Notes: generated by a model from the letters alone, not told the origin. A stretch of 64,000 bases of DNA from Takakia lepidozioides (GCA_030704615.1 CM060733.1:71422001-71486000); one strand, 5' to 3'. Numbered from the stretch's first letter, positions 43,751 through 54,612 are shown. Program-made: numbers and translations.

Positions 43751-43754
43751 TCAG

Positions 43755-44799
43755 GTGGTTGAGCTGGACAACAGCAAGGGGATGAAGGGAGGAGGTAACG
43801 AAAAGGTAGAAGTAGTTATGAAGGGCTTAGATGGAAATGGCAAAGTGGCAGGAAAGAAAAAAGCTGGGGGGGGGAGGGGGGGTGCAAAGATGAAAGCAGG
43901 GCATACTGTACCATCTGAATGTGCCTTGTTGGAGAAGGGGGTGTTGAATATGGGGAGAGTGTCTTGGTAGGAAAGGGTAAAGGGGGGGCGGCAAAGGGGA
44001 AAGCATGACCTACTGTACTACCGAAATCTGCCCTTGTTGGAGAAGGGGGTGTTGAACATGGGGAAGAGTGTGTTGGGAGGAAAAGGTAAAGGTGGGAAGG
44101 GGGGTCCGAAGAAGAAAGCAGGTGGGCATCACCTACAGCCGTTGTCTGATGATGCTGGTAAAGACGTGGCCACACCGCATGACAGTCTGCATGTGGAAAG
44201 CAAGCACTCGTCACCAGGCAAACTACACTCAGATCAAGAGGTATTGTACCATGTTATCCCTTAATTGATGCACTCAATGGATTCATAGATTGTTGTCTGA
44301 TTATTGTGTACGTGTGCAGAGGTCAGACACGAAATCCAGGGAACTCAATGGGGCACAGCCAACAGCCCATCGCCCCTCAACCCGCAGACACGCCGCAGTA
44401 ATAGCAGCAGCAGCCCCACCACCTGTGGTAAGTTGATCCATACTTGTCATTGTTTGCTTTTTGGAACACCTTGGTTTCATCTGAAGTCAATAAGAGGGTG
44501 AATGTTGGTTTGTTGGCATGCAGTATAAGAAAGGAGACAAAGTTTATTTGTGCAGCTTCCATAAGTCTGGCCTCATTGTTGGTTGGGGCAAAGTTGTTGG
44601 GGTGTATGGCAAATCTCGCTTCTTACCAGATGGCTACTACAACCTTGAGGTTGACCATGTTGCTGCGGCAGACCACCCCCTACCGGCGAGCAACAATGAG
44701 GCTTTCAAAACCCACAAGTGCTTGGGTGACATGGTAGGCACAACGATTTTATGGTCGTACAAGTTCCTAAATTTGGATTTCTTGTTTGTCTTGACATGA
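43755..44799 (+). CDS. Small multi-exon gene with Lys/Gly-rich N-terminus and C-terminal domain of unknown function
   Basis: Three exons join in phase: about 44034-44240, 44320-44427 and 44524-44799, with donors GTATTG and GTAAGT and acceptors GTGCAG and ATGCAG. The N-terminus is basic and glycine-rich (GGKGKGGKGGPKKKAGG). Upstream, 43755-43970 encodes a related stretch, and the word LLEKGVLNMG occurs in both, so a segment of about 110 bp has duplicated. The last exon has a compact domain: KKGDKVYLCSFHKSGLIVGW, FLPDGYYNLEVDHV and CLGDMVGTTILWSYKFL. Its pattern resembles the C-terminal domain of some En/Spm-type transposon proteins (DUF8039-like), from memory only. An origin in a CACTA-type element or a host gene are both possible. 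Confidence 0.45.
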
Positions 44800-44965
44800 G
44801 GTTCCCTCACGGCAACCTCCCTCATGATGATTTCTTGTTTTTGGCTTCACATGAGATTGATATAGGACTAGACCTAGCTACACAGACGCACTTTGTACTC
44901 AGTGCAGATATTCAATGTGGATATGGCAGCATCTGTTGTTTTAGGCTGCATGTGGCATTGCTTTG

Positions 44966-45706
44966 TCATCTGCTAGCTTCTTGGGCAAGCCCCATTTGAA
45001 CTTTGCTATGTAGGTAGAATTCTGGTAGGTCGGGGCTGCCTCCATCAATGCTGGCCCCCCATTTGCAGGCTTTTGACATTTTGAATGCCTGAATATGACA
45101 ACATCTGTTTTTTTCCTTGACCTGCCCTCGCAGAATTTCAAGAATAGATCGAACTGCGGTGCTCGTGCTAGGAATATGACTCCCTCCTCCACTGACGTCC
45201 ATTGAGGACTTGCCTGATCTCCAGGACGACCTTGGAACTTCCATGACCTCGTCTGAGTCGGACAGGTTGTGAACAACCCGGTTCTCGCTCGTCTTCATGG
45301 ATGGGTTCGGCTCTGGATTTACTTCGTTGCGGACTTCTCTCTTTAAGGTAGCCACTCTCTGATTCGCGGATTGTTTCATGGAAGGCGCCAGGATAGAAGG
45401 TGCATTTGGCGGGCAAATGAAGTCCCCAACAGCCCTGTATATGACGCTGTCCGATGGTGGAACTCGCCATTCCCTACCATCGCCGAAATCATCGTGGAGC
45501 ACAACAATACTCTCGACAACAAGGCCGTTTGAGTCCTTCCTTTCCTCCTCCAAAAAAACCGACCCCGGTTTCAGGTGGTATCGAATGCACAGATATTTCT
45601 CCATCACCCGGCAGATGTCCCCTCTGCACGGAAATGAAGCTCTATGCTCGTGAGGAGGACAGTACACTGTAGCGCTCGGGTTTTCCGCCATGGGAGATGT
45701 GCACAC
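44966..45706 (-). CDS. Hypothetical protein, 246 residues, minus strand
   Basis: Single open frame from ATG 45706. Residues about 15-95 look like a folded domain (CRVMEKYLCIRYHLKPGSVF, VVESIVVLHDDFGDGREWRV, VIYRAVGDFICP). The rest is charged and low-complexity (VVHNLSDSDEVMEVPRSSWR). No family recognised. It points away from the palindrome arrays and the methyltransferase gene. The last residues may run into an intron, so the end is uncertain. Confidence 0.45.
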   Translation of the reverse strand: MCTSPMAENPSATVYCPPHEHRASFPCRGDICRVMEKYLCIRYHLKPGSVFLEEERKDSNGLVVESIVVLHDDFGDGREWRVPPSDSVIYRAVGDFICPPNAPSILAPSMKQSANQRVATLKREVRNEVNPEPNPSMKTSENRVVHNLSDSDEVMEVPRSSWRSGKSSMDVSGGGSHIPSTSTAVRSILEILRGQVKEKNRCCHIQAFKMSKACKWGASIDGGSPDLPEFYLHSKVQMGLAQEASR

Positions 45707-45929
45707 AAGACTGCCAAGATGGCGTGCGGGGAAGCTCCCTGGTAGAAGGGGGATGCACCGATGGGAAGGAATGCGGTGCCGATTTGTCCGAGCGACGAAG
45801 CCTGATCCAAATCCAGGGAGCCAACTATCTCAAAAATCCACAGTCAGAGTGTTAATGAACCTTGTCTCCGGAATGCGGCCCCTGGTCTTTGCGCAATAAC
45901 TGCCAACGGTATGCAGTTAGAAAGTGGGG

Positions 45930-47030
45930 GGCCGTCCGGATGATGACGGCTGAAGGGGAGAAGCCGGCACCGTGCCGTCACATTACTACCCCCGAATGGA
46001 AATTCGGCACCCAATATCCAACAGGGGCCGCACGGATGAAGTCGTCTGGGGCAGAGATGCCGGCACCTGTCCGACAGAGAACATCCCCCGGACGGAAATT
46101 CAGCGCCGAATTTCCATTCGGATCCCCCCAAAGGAAGTCCTGTCGGGGGGTCAGGCCGAAAGCTGGCCGACATAAAAACCTACGCGGATGGAAAAACGGC
46201 GCCGAATTTCCATCCGAGGCCTTTCGGATGCAGTCGGCTCGGGGGAAAGGCCGCCATCTGGCCCTCACATTACAACCCCCGGACGGAAATTCGGCACCGA
46301 ATATACAACAGGGGAAGCCCGGATGAAGTCGCCTCGGGCGCAGAGGCCGGCGCGTGTGCGACAGAGAACATCCCCTGGATGGAGATTCGGCGCCGAATTT
46401 CCATCCGGGCCCCCCCAAAGGAAGTCGTGTCGGGGGGTCAGGCCGAAAACTGGCCGGCATAAAAACATCCCCAGATGGAAAAACGGCGCCGAATTTCCAT
46501 CCGGGGCGGTTCGGATGCAGTTGGGGAGGGGGGAGAGGCCGGCACGTGGCCGTCACATTTCAACCCCCGGACGGAAATTCGGCACCGAATATCCAACAGG
46601 GGACGCCCGGATGAAGTCGCCTCGGGCGCAGAGGCCGGCGCGTGTGCGACAGAGAATATCCCCTGGATGGAGATTCGGCGCCGAATTTCCATCCGGACCC
46701 CCCCAAAGGAAGTCGTGTCGGGGGGTCAGGCCGAAAACTGGCCGGCATAAAAACATCCCCAGATGGAAAAACGGCGCCGAATTTCCATCCGGGGCCGTTC
46801 CAATGCAGTCGGGGAGGGGGGAGAGGCCAGCACCTGGCCGTCATATTTCAACCCCCGGACGGAAATTCGGCACCGAATATCCAACAGAGCGGCGGAGAGG
46901 CCGGCACCTCTCCGACAGAGACTATCCCCCGGATGGAAATTCGGCGCCGAATTTCCGGGGCAGAAACCTCCCAGAATGGAAAAACGGCGCCGAATTTCCG
47001 TCAGAGGCTGTTCCGATTTGCCTCTAGCAC
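45930..47030. repeat. Palindrome array A: 288-bp units with GGCGCC-centred palindromes
   Basis: A unit of about 288 bp repeats roughly three and a half times. The word GATGGAAAAACGGCGCCGAA marks it near 46186, 46473 and 46761, and a shortened copy near 46976. Each unit carries several palindromes built on GAAATTCGGCGCCGAATTTC, spaced by GC-rich sequence. Because 288 is divisible by three and the units are palindromic, long ORFs run through on both strands (up to 279 codons). They have Arg-rich repetitive products and I do not call them genes. Confidence 0.9.
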
Positions 47031-47059
47031 TGAAGGATTCCAAGAAAAATCCGAAATAT

Positions 47060-47170
47060 CAATCGGACACGATCAGAATTACCTGCAGGAAGGTAATTCA
47101 GCGATCAGAACTACCTGCAGGAAGGTAATTCAGCGATCGGAATTACCTGCAGGAAGGTAATTAGGCGTTT
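47060..47170. repeat. Three-copy 32-bp repeat with CCTGCAGG palindrome
   Basis: ATTACCTGCAGGAAGGTAAT recurs at about 32-bp steps (near 47078, 47110 and 47142), joined by TCAGCGATCAGA-like spacers. The ends pair: AATTACC with GGTAATT around CTGCAG. It bridges arrays A and B. Confidence 0.8.
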
Positions 47171-47184
47171 CGAAATTCCTGGCG

Positions 47185-47830
47185 AATGGAAATTCGGCGC
47201 CGAATATCCATACGCTAGCGATCCGACTTACCTGCTGGATGGAAATTCGGCGCCGGATTTCCATCCATCCAGGATTCCACTTACCTGCTGGATGGAAATC
47301 CGGCGCCGAATTTCCATCCATCCGGGACTCCACTTACCTGCTGGATGGAAATTCGGCGCCGGATCTCCATCCATCCGCTCTCCGCCCAACCTTGCGGATG
47401 GAAATTCGGCGCCGGATCTCCATCCATCCGCTCTCCGCCCAACCTTGCGGATGGAAATCCGGCGCCGGATTTCCATCCATCCGCCTCCGAATTACCTGCT
47501 TGAGGGAAATTTCGCGCACCGCCCTACCTGCGCGGATGGAAATCTGGCGCCGGATTTCCATCCATCCGCTTCTGAATTACTTGCGTCAGGGAAATTTGGC
47601 GCGCCGCCCTACCTGCGCGGATGGAAATCCGGCGCCGGATTTGCATCCATCCGCTTCCGAATTACCTGCGTGAGGGAAATTTCGCGCGCCGCCCTACCTT
47701 GCAGGATGGAAATTCGGCGCTGAATTTCCATCCTGCTGCGCTCCGAATTACCTGCAAGATGGAAATCCGGCGCCGGATTTCCATCCTGCAACGCTCCGAA
47801 TTACCTCTACGTTGGAAATTCCGGGCCTTG
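47185..47830. repeat. Palindrome array B: 55-85-bp units
   Basis: About ten palindromes of the form GATGGAAATTCGGCGCC plus its complement, with T/C variants of the arms. They are separated by TACCTGC-containing spacers of 30-60 bases. Adjacent units are almost identical (for example near 47345 and 47400). ORFs crossing the array on both strands are repeat artefacts. It ends about 170 bases before the first exon of the methyltransferase-like gene. Confidence 0.85.
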
Positions 47831-47997
47831 TTCCGTCAATTTTCATCCGACATGGAGGGCTTCATCCGACATTTAATTGCGCAGTTGGGCAATAAATGTC
47901 CACCGCCGTCGGTTTTCATTCGGGCTGGCGACACATGGCTTCCTGGATACGTACCCTAAATCTCATGCTAATCTTGGCTTAACATGCTATTCGAGGC

Positions 47998-50900
47998 ATG
48001 TACCCCAAAAACGGAGATCTTTTTCCATTTTGGCTGGGACTTATGCCGCCTGAAGGGCATGGCTCTCCTGAGAGAGACCTCACATCCAGACCGCGGCGGA
48101 AGTTGAAAGCTCTGTACTACGGACGACGGCCAATCTCTCGCATGGCCAAACTGAAGCTCCAGCAGGAGATTCCAGTGTCTTGCTCACAACCCGCGCCAAC
48201 TGAAGCCGAGTACTCTCAGGCAAGCCACTTCTGCTTTCGCTTTGTTCGATTTCTTTTTTGCTTTCGCTTTGTTGCCTCGCTTTGTTTTTGCATCTTCATC
48301 CTGGCTTCGCTGGATGAGTGAACTTTAGATAGTTGAGTGAACCTTACATTGTTTGCAATGCGTGTGCAAATCCGGCAGCTGTGGAGAAGGCTGCTTGTGC
48401 ATGTCATTCTCAGGCAATGGTTGCATTTGTTTTCATTGTTGTTGCATGGCTCTCCATACTTCCTAAACTTGTTATGTTTTCATTTTTGTTACACGATTGT
48501 TGCTATGGTGGTTGCGCTGCTCGTTGCGATGCTGGCTTTTGCACCGATGTTGGTTTTCACGATTTTTGGGAATGACAGAGTGACGACGAACCCGGCACGC
48601 TGGTGGTATCATCGACAGCTCCAACTCATCACATGTTTGAATCGCCCAACTTGGGGCGAGAGGGCAAACTTCAACCTTTTGTTGGTGGACGGGAGGACTT
48701 GCAACGAGAGTACGACAGAATAGGCATTGGGGAGGTTGGTGCAGGCGGCATGGCAGGTGAAGGGCGTGAGGACATGAGGACAGCAGATCCGGCAATGGAG
48801 GTTGTTCATGCACATGCAGTAGGGCCCGCCCACGCAAAGAAAAAGAAGAAAGCTAAGCACATGCAATCCCCGGCGAGAGAGCCGTCACGGGCTGCGGAGG
48901 GGGGAGTGAGCAGTGCGCGCGAGGGTGTCAGTTCGCCTCAATCAAAGGTGGTCGTCCTGGAGGGCTCCCCTGCTGCTAGCCCTAGTAAGAAACAGAAAGC
49001 CCGTGAGAGGGCAAAAGAGAGGGCAAAAGAACAGACGAGACAGAATGCTAGCCAGGAGGAAAGAGAAAAGGCCACTGAAGAGGCCAGGGGTGCCCAAATG
49101 ACAGATGCCAATGTAAGCGAGGGACGCACAGAGACGGTGGATCCCTCCAAGACACCACAGAGAGGCAGTAACACACCGGTTAGACCATCGCGGGCAAGAG
49201 CAGCCCCCGCAATTACCCATACGGTGGAGAGTGGAGGAGAGGAAAGAACACCAGAAAGAGCACGGATTGTGCAAGTTCGAGGTGAAGCCAGGGAGAGGGC
49301 AGTAGAGACGGGGAGAGTGTTGGAGGTGGTTTCGCATGTGGCTGACCCTGTTGAGGAGGACGACAGGGAGCTTTCTGACCAGGATGACATCCTCCCGGAC
49401 ATCCCCAGGCCCCAAACCAGGAGCATACAGGCTGGATTTGGCGGTCCTGGTGGGTTGCCGGAAAACCCCTCTGCAGCAGACGTCATGTCTGAGGCGGATA
49501 TGAAGTTGGCCGCTGCCAAGATGTTGGAGGCAACCCACAGCAACATTGGCAGGGTGCTGGGGGGCATGGTATACCCGGCCAAGCTTTGAATTCCCCTTTG
49601 CCGCTTGGTGTCATTGCAGGTGGTGAGACCTGCCCTCCCAGGCGATATCGACAAGCTGAAATTCTCTTTCCGGGATGGATATCGAATGGGGTCTGCCACG
49701 TTTTACGTTTCCATTGAGAACGACCACGGAGCTTCCCGTGCCCACACTTCCGATGAGGTGGACAAATGGGGTCCCCATTGGCAAACGCGAAATGAGGAGT
49801 TCGAGAGATCGATTGCTAGTGATCCTCTTTTCCAGCACTTGTCCGGTAAGATGTTCTACGTGTGGGACGGCAATCATCGCCTCCTGGCATGGATGGAGCA
49901 CATTGCCCAAGCCCACCCCAACGACCTCGATTGGCATTTCGCCGTGGATTGTGTTGTGCTGAAGGTTGCGGGGCCCAAAGATCGCAGTCTTCTCAAAGCT
50001 GCAATGGCCGACATCAACTCGTAAGCTACAACCCCTCTCGCTTTTGGACTTTGAATTTGGAAGTCATTTCATTGCGAATCCTCATATATGATGAAAATTC
50101 CCATTTCAGTATTGTTTGATGGAAATGTGGCACTGTAGGGTGACTGAGAATGCCTTCATTGCCACCAATTTGTCCCATATGCTCTTCCGAGAGAAGGATG
50201 TCGGGAAGTAGGGGGTGCAAGAGTTTGCCAATTCCCTCAGTGCCGACCTCCTGCGCAAGTCGGAGGCAAAGGCAGACAGAACCTGGTATAGGCTGAGCGT
50301 CGACGCCATGGTGGACTACATATTTCGGGTAAAGCTCCTGACAGTTTTGTTGAGCTAATCTGTCTCTCCTCCCCCAATAGAAGAAATTGTGTTGAGCAGG
50401 ATCTCTAATCTTATGTGCGCATTCTTGACAGACAAAAATACAGCAGGATTTGGCACATGCGCGGAGGTTCTACATGGAGTCAGAGGAGAAGAATCCAACC
50501 CTCCCGGAACTCGAATCGTATGTCAAAGCTGCGGAGGTGAGGGCCCGCATAAAGTACAAGTCGCGGATGGTAAAGTACATGGCCATAGCTGATCCCGCCC
50601 TTGGTGCCGACTTTCTGGTGGAGGTGGGGAAGCACTACTCTCGCGCTCTGAAGCCCACGATGACATTGGAGAAGCTCCATCGTCTAGCCACATCCTGTGT
50701 GGATGCAACAGAAAAGGTGATACATTCTTAACCAAATTGTGGTGGCAACAACTCATTTTTGTGGTGTTTGGCGCTTACGAATATGCTGGGTGGTTGGACA
50801 GACCCGGTGGCTCCAAATCTGGAATGGTTCCCAAAGTACCAGGGACATGTGGAGCTTCCCCAAACCGGACAAACTCTCTGACCCCACATTCGACATGTGG

Positions 50901-53900
50901 ATGAACCGCATGACATGGTGGTTTCAGGTACTTCCCCACGCTTCGTTTGGGGCTTCTACTCTAGTAGGGGGTGGATTCATTGTATTTTTTTTCAGGAAAG
51001 CGATCTGATGGAGAATCTCCACAGGTGACGACGAATGCGCAAGAGCAGCTAGACACACAAGCACATCAGTTCAAGATGGAGATATCTCCGCCTACGTGAC
51101 TATGTGACGAGGTACTTTCTGCTCTACCAAACCAACCTATTCTTTCGGGAGATAGCAGATGCTCGCCGGAGCCACGAGTTCACCGACCAGCCGAACGCGG
51201 ACAAAGCAGCAATGCGCCTTCTGTACAGGTACATACGCGCTGCCTTTCTTTCAAGTCCTTGCATTTCAGGATGTTAGAAGCCTCATGTGGTGTTAGGGAA
51301 AATGGCGCCGAATTTCCAGTCAGGGCTCCGAAAATGGCTAAGTCCCTAGACTGGCTGGCCCTGAACTGGAAATTCGGCGCCATTTTCCAGTTCTAGGCCC
51401 TATTGCCGTTCAGGGACTTGGCCATTTTCGGGCTAAGTCCCTAGACTGGCTGGCCCGGAACTGGAAATTCGGCGCCTTTTTCCAGTTCTAGGCCCTATTG
51501 CCGTTCAGGGACTTGGCCATTTTCGGGCTAAGTCCCTAGACTGGCTGGCCCGGAACTGGAAATTCGGCGCCATTTTCCAGTTCTAGGCCCTATTGCCGTT
51601 CAGGGACTTGGCCATTTTCGGGCTAAGTCCCTAGGGTGGCTGGCCCCGAAGTGGAAATTCGGCGCCATTTTCCAGTTGTAGGCCCTATTGCCGTTCAGGG
51701 ACTTAGCCATTTTCGGGCTAAGTCCCTAGACTGGCTGGCCCCGAAGTGGAAATTCGGCGCCATTTTCCAGTTCCAGGCCCTATTGCCGTTCAGGGACTTA
51801 GCCATTTTCGGGCTAAGTCCCTAGGGTGGCTGGCCCCGAACTGGAAATTCGGCGCCATTTTCCAGTTCTAGGCCCTATTGCCGTTCAGGGACTTAGCCAT
51901 TTTCGGGCTAAGTCCCTAGGGTGGCTGGCCCTGAACTGGAAATTCGGCGCCATTTTTCCAGTTCTAGGCCCTATTGCGGTTCTGGGACTTAGCCATCTTC
52001 GGGCCAAACCGGGAAAAATGGCGCCGAATTTCCAGTTCAAGGCTCCCAAGATGGCTAAGTCCCTAGGGTGGCAGTCACCAAAAACCGAAATTCGGCGCCA
52101 TTTTTCCATTTCTAGGCCCACTCACATCCGCCCCAACCTGGGAAAATGATGCCAAATATGCATTTCAGGGACCTCATTGTGTTTTTCATGAATGCAGGTA
52201 CTGCAAGTTCTCCCTTTTGGAGAAAGGTCATCTGTCTTTCGAGCCACCATTCTTCCTGGCATGGAGGAACCCTGGGGCTGACTCCATGTACACTGACGAT
52301 ATTGTGAAGGAGTGGCATTTGGAACATTTGCGTGATTGCCCTTGGTATGTGGACCTTCCGCCCGGCTCGCTCGACCCATCCGAGTTTCAATTGAAGCTGG
52401 ATGCTGAATTCCGATGAAACCGGGCTCCGCTGCCTCCGTTGGGTGCAAAAGAGGCAAAAGCGCTTGCGAACTCCAAGAAAGCGGCAGAGCTTGCTCAGGC
52501 AGGAATTCAGAAGAAATTGCATGAGAAGAGTAAAGGCCAAAGGAAAAGGACAAGGAAACAAGTGAGTGCAGTAACACCCAAAAAGAAGAAAACCATCGGG
52601 GCATCGGAGGAGGCGCAGGAGGGGACCCAAGAGAGTGACTCCGACGACGACTTTGTTCAAGGTCCTGCAACTGCTGTTGCTCCTACCCAGTCACCGGTCG
52701 TCCAGGTTCCCAAGTCAGTTCGGAGTGGGACTGGCTCTGCCAAGAAGTTGGCATTTGAGGGCGAGCCTACACGGCGGTATTCGGCGGTGACGTTTACGCA
52801 CAGGCCAAAGCTAGAACCTCCAACCATCATCCAATGCGTCAATGAGAGCTTCCTTGACGCTCTTGCCAGGGCGAAGAAGGTGGCACACAGCAAGTCTCTG
52901 GCGGAGCAGAAGGGGAAAGCCAAGAAGAGGGCTGCCGGTACAGAGCCTAAAGACACCCCTGGTTTTGAAGCCATGATGGAATTCTTCACGGCTGTGAGCA
53001 CGAATTGCAAGAGCACTCGGGGGGGGGGGTTGAGGTGGAGAGAGCTTGCGACATGATTCTCCTCGACATTCCAGATGGGGAGCTGTTGGAGGGCCTGGAT
53101 GGTGTGCCCACCTGGAACAGGTTTACTGAGGACTACTGGAAAGCCGGGTTTGGGCTGGCGGGGATGCTTCTGGATGACGGTGGATGTGTGGTTGTCCTTG
53201 CCACGAGAGGGAAGACCACAGAGAATGCGGTGGCAAGGTGGACACCCAAAAGTGTCACCCCGGTCCTCCTCAGAAAATGGTTCTGCATCAGTACACAGGG
53301 GTTGCGAACAGAGGGCCAAAGTGTAAGTTATCAATCTATTGCATTCACTTCATATTGTGGTGTATGTTAAGTAGGCCCTGGAGTTGATCCCTTCTTTGTT
53401 GGATGTGCAGACATTGGTGTTTGAGGCATATTGCTTTGTGAAGAGAGGGTCTACGTTCAAATTCCGCAACGACGGTCGTCTTGTTGATGCCGCTGTGGAC
53501 CCTGTAACCTACGATGTCCTCTACAACTATGTGCCCCACTCCAGTATGCCGAAGGACACAAAGATATGCGAACCGTGGCGGTACAGCCGGACCCGGAGCC
53601 CTGCTTTCATCCAAACCCTCATGGAGACGTGCTCGGATGTCCAAGGGCGGATTCTCGACCTCACATGCGGCACGGGTAAGCCTTCACATGCTCAGTTTGT
53701 CCCCTGGCCCGATTGCAATTGCATGCCGCAAGCTATTAACCGCCGCTTTGTTCCTCAGGTGCTTCAATGTGGGCAGGGACGTTGTCCGACAGACATGTGT
53801 TCGCCTTCGAGCCAGATACTGCCCTCCACAACTCGGAACTTGCAGCGGCTGAACGTCTGCCGAAAGAGGAAGAGGCATCCTCGGAGGATGAGGAAAAATC

Positions 53901-54543
53901 CGAGAAGGAGCAGGGGGAGGAAGTTGGGATCGAGGCCGAGGAGCCCCCGGTTTACGAGTGAGTGGTGGCATTGTAAGTTGCCTCCAGATTTGGTGAGGCA
54001 CCTCCCTCCGCTCTCTTATTTCATTGAAAACCCTTTCTGGTTGTGCTGGTATTGACATTCTTGAAGTGGATTTGTTCTTACTGTAGGATGCCAAGTACTG
54101 CCGGAGGGACGTCTGCACCGGAGTTCATGGGCAGGAGGAACGTGCCTTTTTTTGCCAGGGGGGATTTCATGCCTAGTCCAGAAAGGGAGTACATTCCTAC
54201 TTATGCTGCCCGGCTTGCTTCGGTGTCCATTAGGAGGTGTTCCGAACGTAGTCGTGTACAGCAGATTTTAGACGAGGCAAGCCTCAAGAAAATGAAGATG
54301 AGGGAGGAGGCAGCAGCTATTAGAGCCCGTCGGGCTCGTAGATTTGTCTTGGATTCTGCTGAGGAAAGTGGGGGAGAAGAGGCAGAAGATTCCCAGGAGG
54401 TGAGGTGGACAGTCCCCCGAGGAGAGGACAGGATTTTTGAGAGGCATAGTGGAACTGATGCATCACAGAGCTCGGAGGATGAGGGGGATGAGGGGGATGA
54501 GGAAGAAGGTGGGGCAAGTTCCTCGGAGGGTGTAGGAGAGTAG
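47998..54543 (+). CDS. ParB-like / beta-class amino-methyltransferase fusion gene, 12 exons, disabled copy or assembly errors
   Basis: Exons joining in phase: 47998-48219, 48579-49568, 49620-50020, 50139-50328, 50432-50716, 50802-50927, 50996-51024, 51070-51228, 52198-53322, 53411-53675, 53759-53957, 54087-54543; nearly all splice sites are GT-AG, the first GC-AG. Product about 1480 residues. Exon 2: disordered, Lys/Glu-rich. Exon 3: FYVWDGNHRLLAWMEHI, a ParB/Srx-type DGxxR signature. Exons 4-9: helical region. Exon 9: basic, NLS-like KGQRKRTRKQ and PKKKKT, then DMILLDIPDGELLEG and MLLDDGGCVVVLA, like motif IV and the following strands of DNA amino-methyltransferases (DPPY altered to DIPD). 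Exons 10-11: SPAFIQTLMETCSDVQGRIL, DLTCGTG and FAFEPD, like motif I and II. Motif IV before motif I is the beta-class order. Exon 12: acidic tail. Lesions: TAG 50209-50211, TGA 52415-52417, one G short in the G11 run 53019-53029. Start ATG tentative. Confidence 0.65.
51300..52115. repeat. Palindrome array C: seven copies at exactly 95-bp spacing, in an intron
   Basis: The core GGCGCC in AAATTCGGCGCCATTTTCCA recurs at 51376, 51471, 51566, 51661, 51756, 51851 and 51946, always 95 bp apart. Between cores are GGCCCTATTGCCGTTCAGGG and CTAAGTCCCTAG. Inverted copies of the core flank the array (near 51305 and 52021), with one more forward copy near 52090. The whole array lies between exon 8 (ends 51228) and exon 9 (starts 52198) of the methyltransferase-like gene. 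Confidence 0.95.
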
Positions 54544-54606
54544 TGCCCATTCCGGCTATGACAGTTAGAACACACTTGTATAGACGTGGCTTGCCACAAA
54601 ATTTGC

Positions 54607-54612
54607 AATAAA
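54607..54612 (+). terminator. Poly(A) signal of the methyltransferase-like gene
   Basis: AATAAA lies 64 bases after the TAG stop, with GT- and T-rich sequence around it. This supports the 3' end of the gene model. Confidence 0.55.

Noticed and set aside
46188-47723. Long ORFs on both strands across the palindrome arrays
   Set aside because: They arise because the units are palindromic and a multiple of three long. The products are repetitive, Arg-rich and mirrored on the other strand.
51300-52115. CRISPR array
   Set aside because: Regular 95-bp spacing is striking, but the spacers are as identical as the repeats, the context is a plant intron, and no cas-like genes exist.
5557-52417. Reassigned stop codon (UAG or UAA read as an amino acid)
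   Set aside because: Interrupting stops include TAG, TAA and TGA, mostly in mobile elements and decayed copies. The intact RRP8 gene has no internal stop and ends in TGA, and the methyltransferase-like gene ends in TAG.
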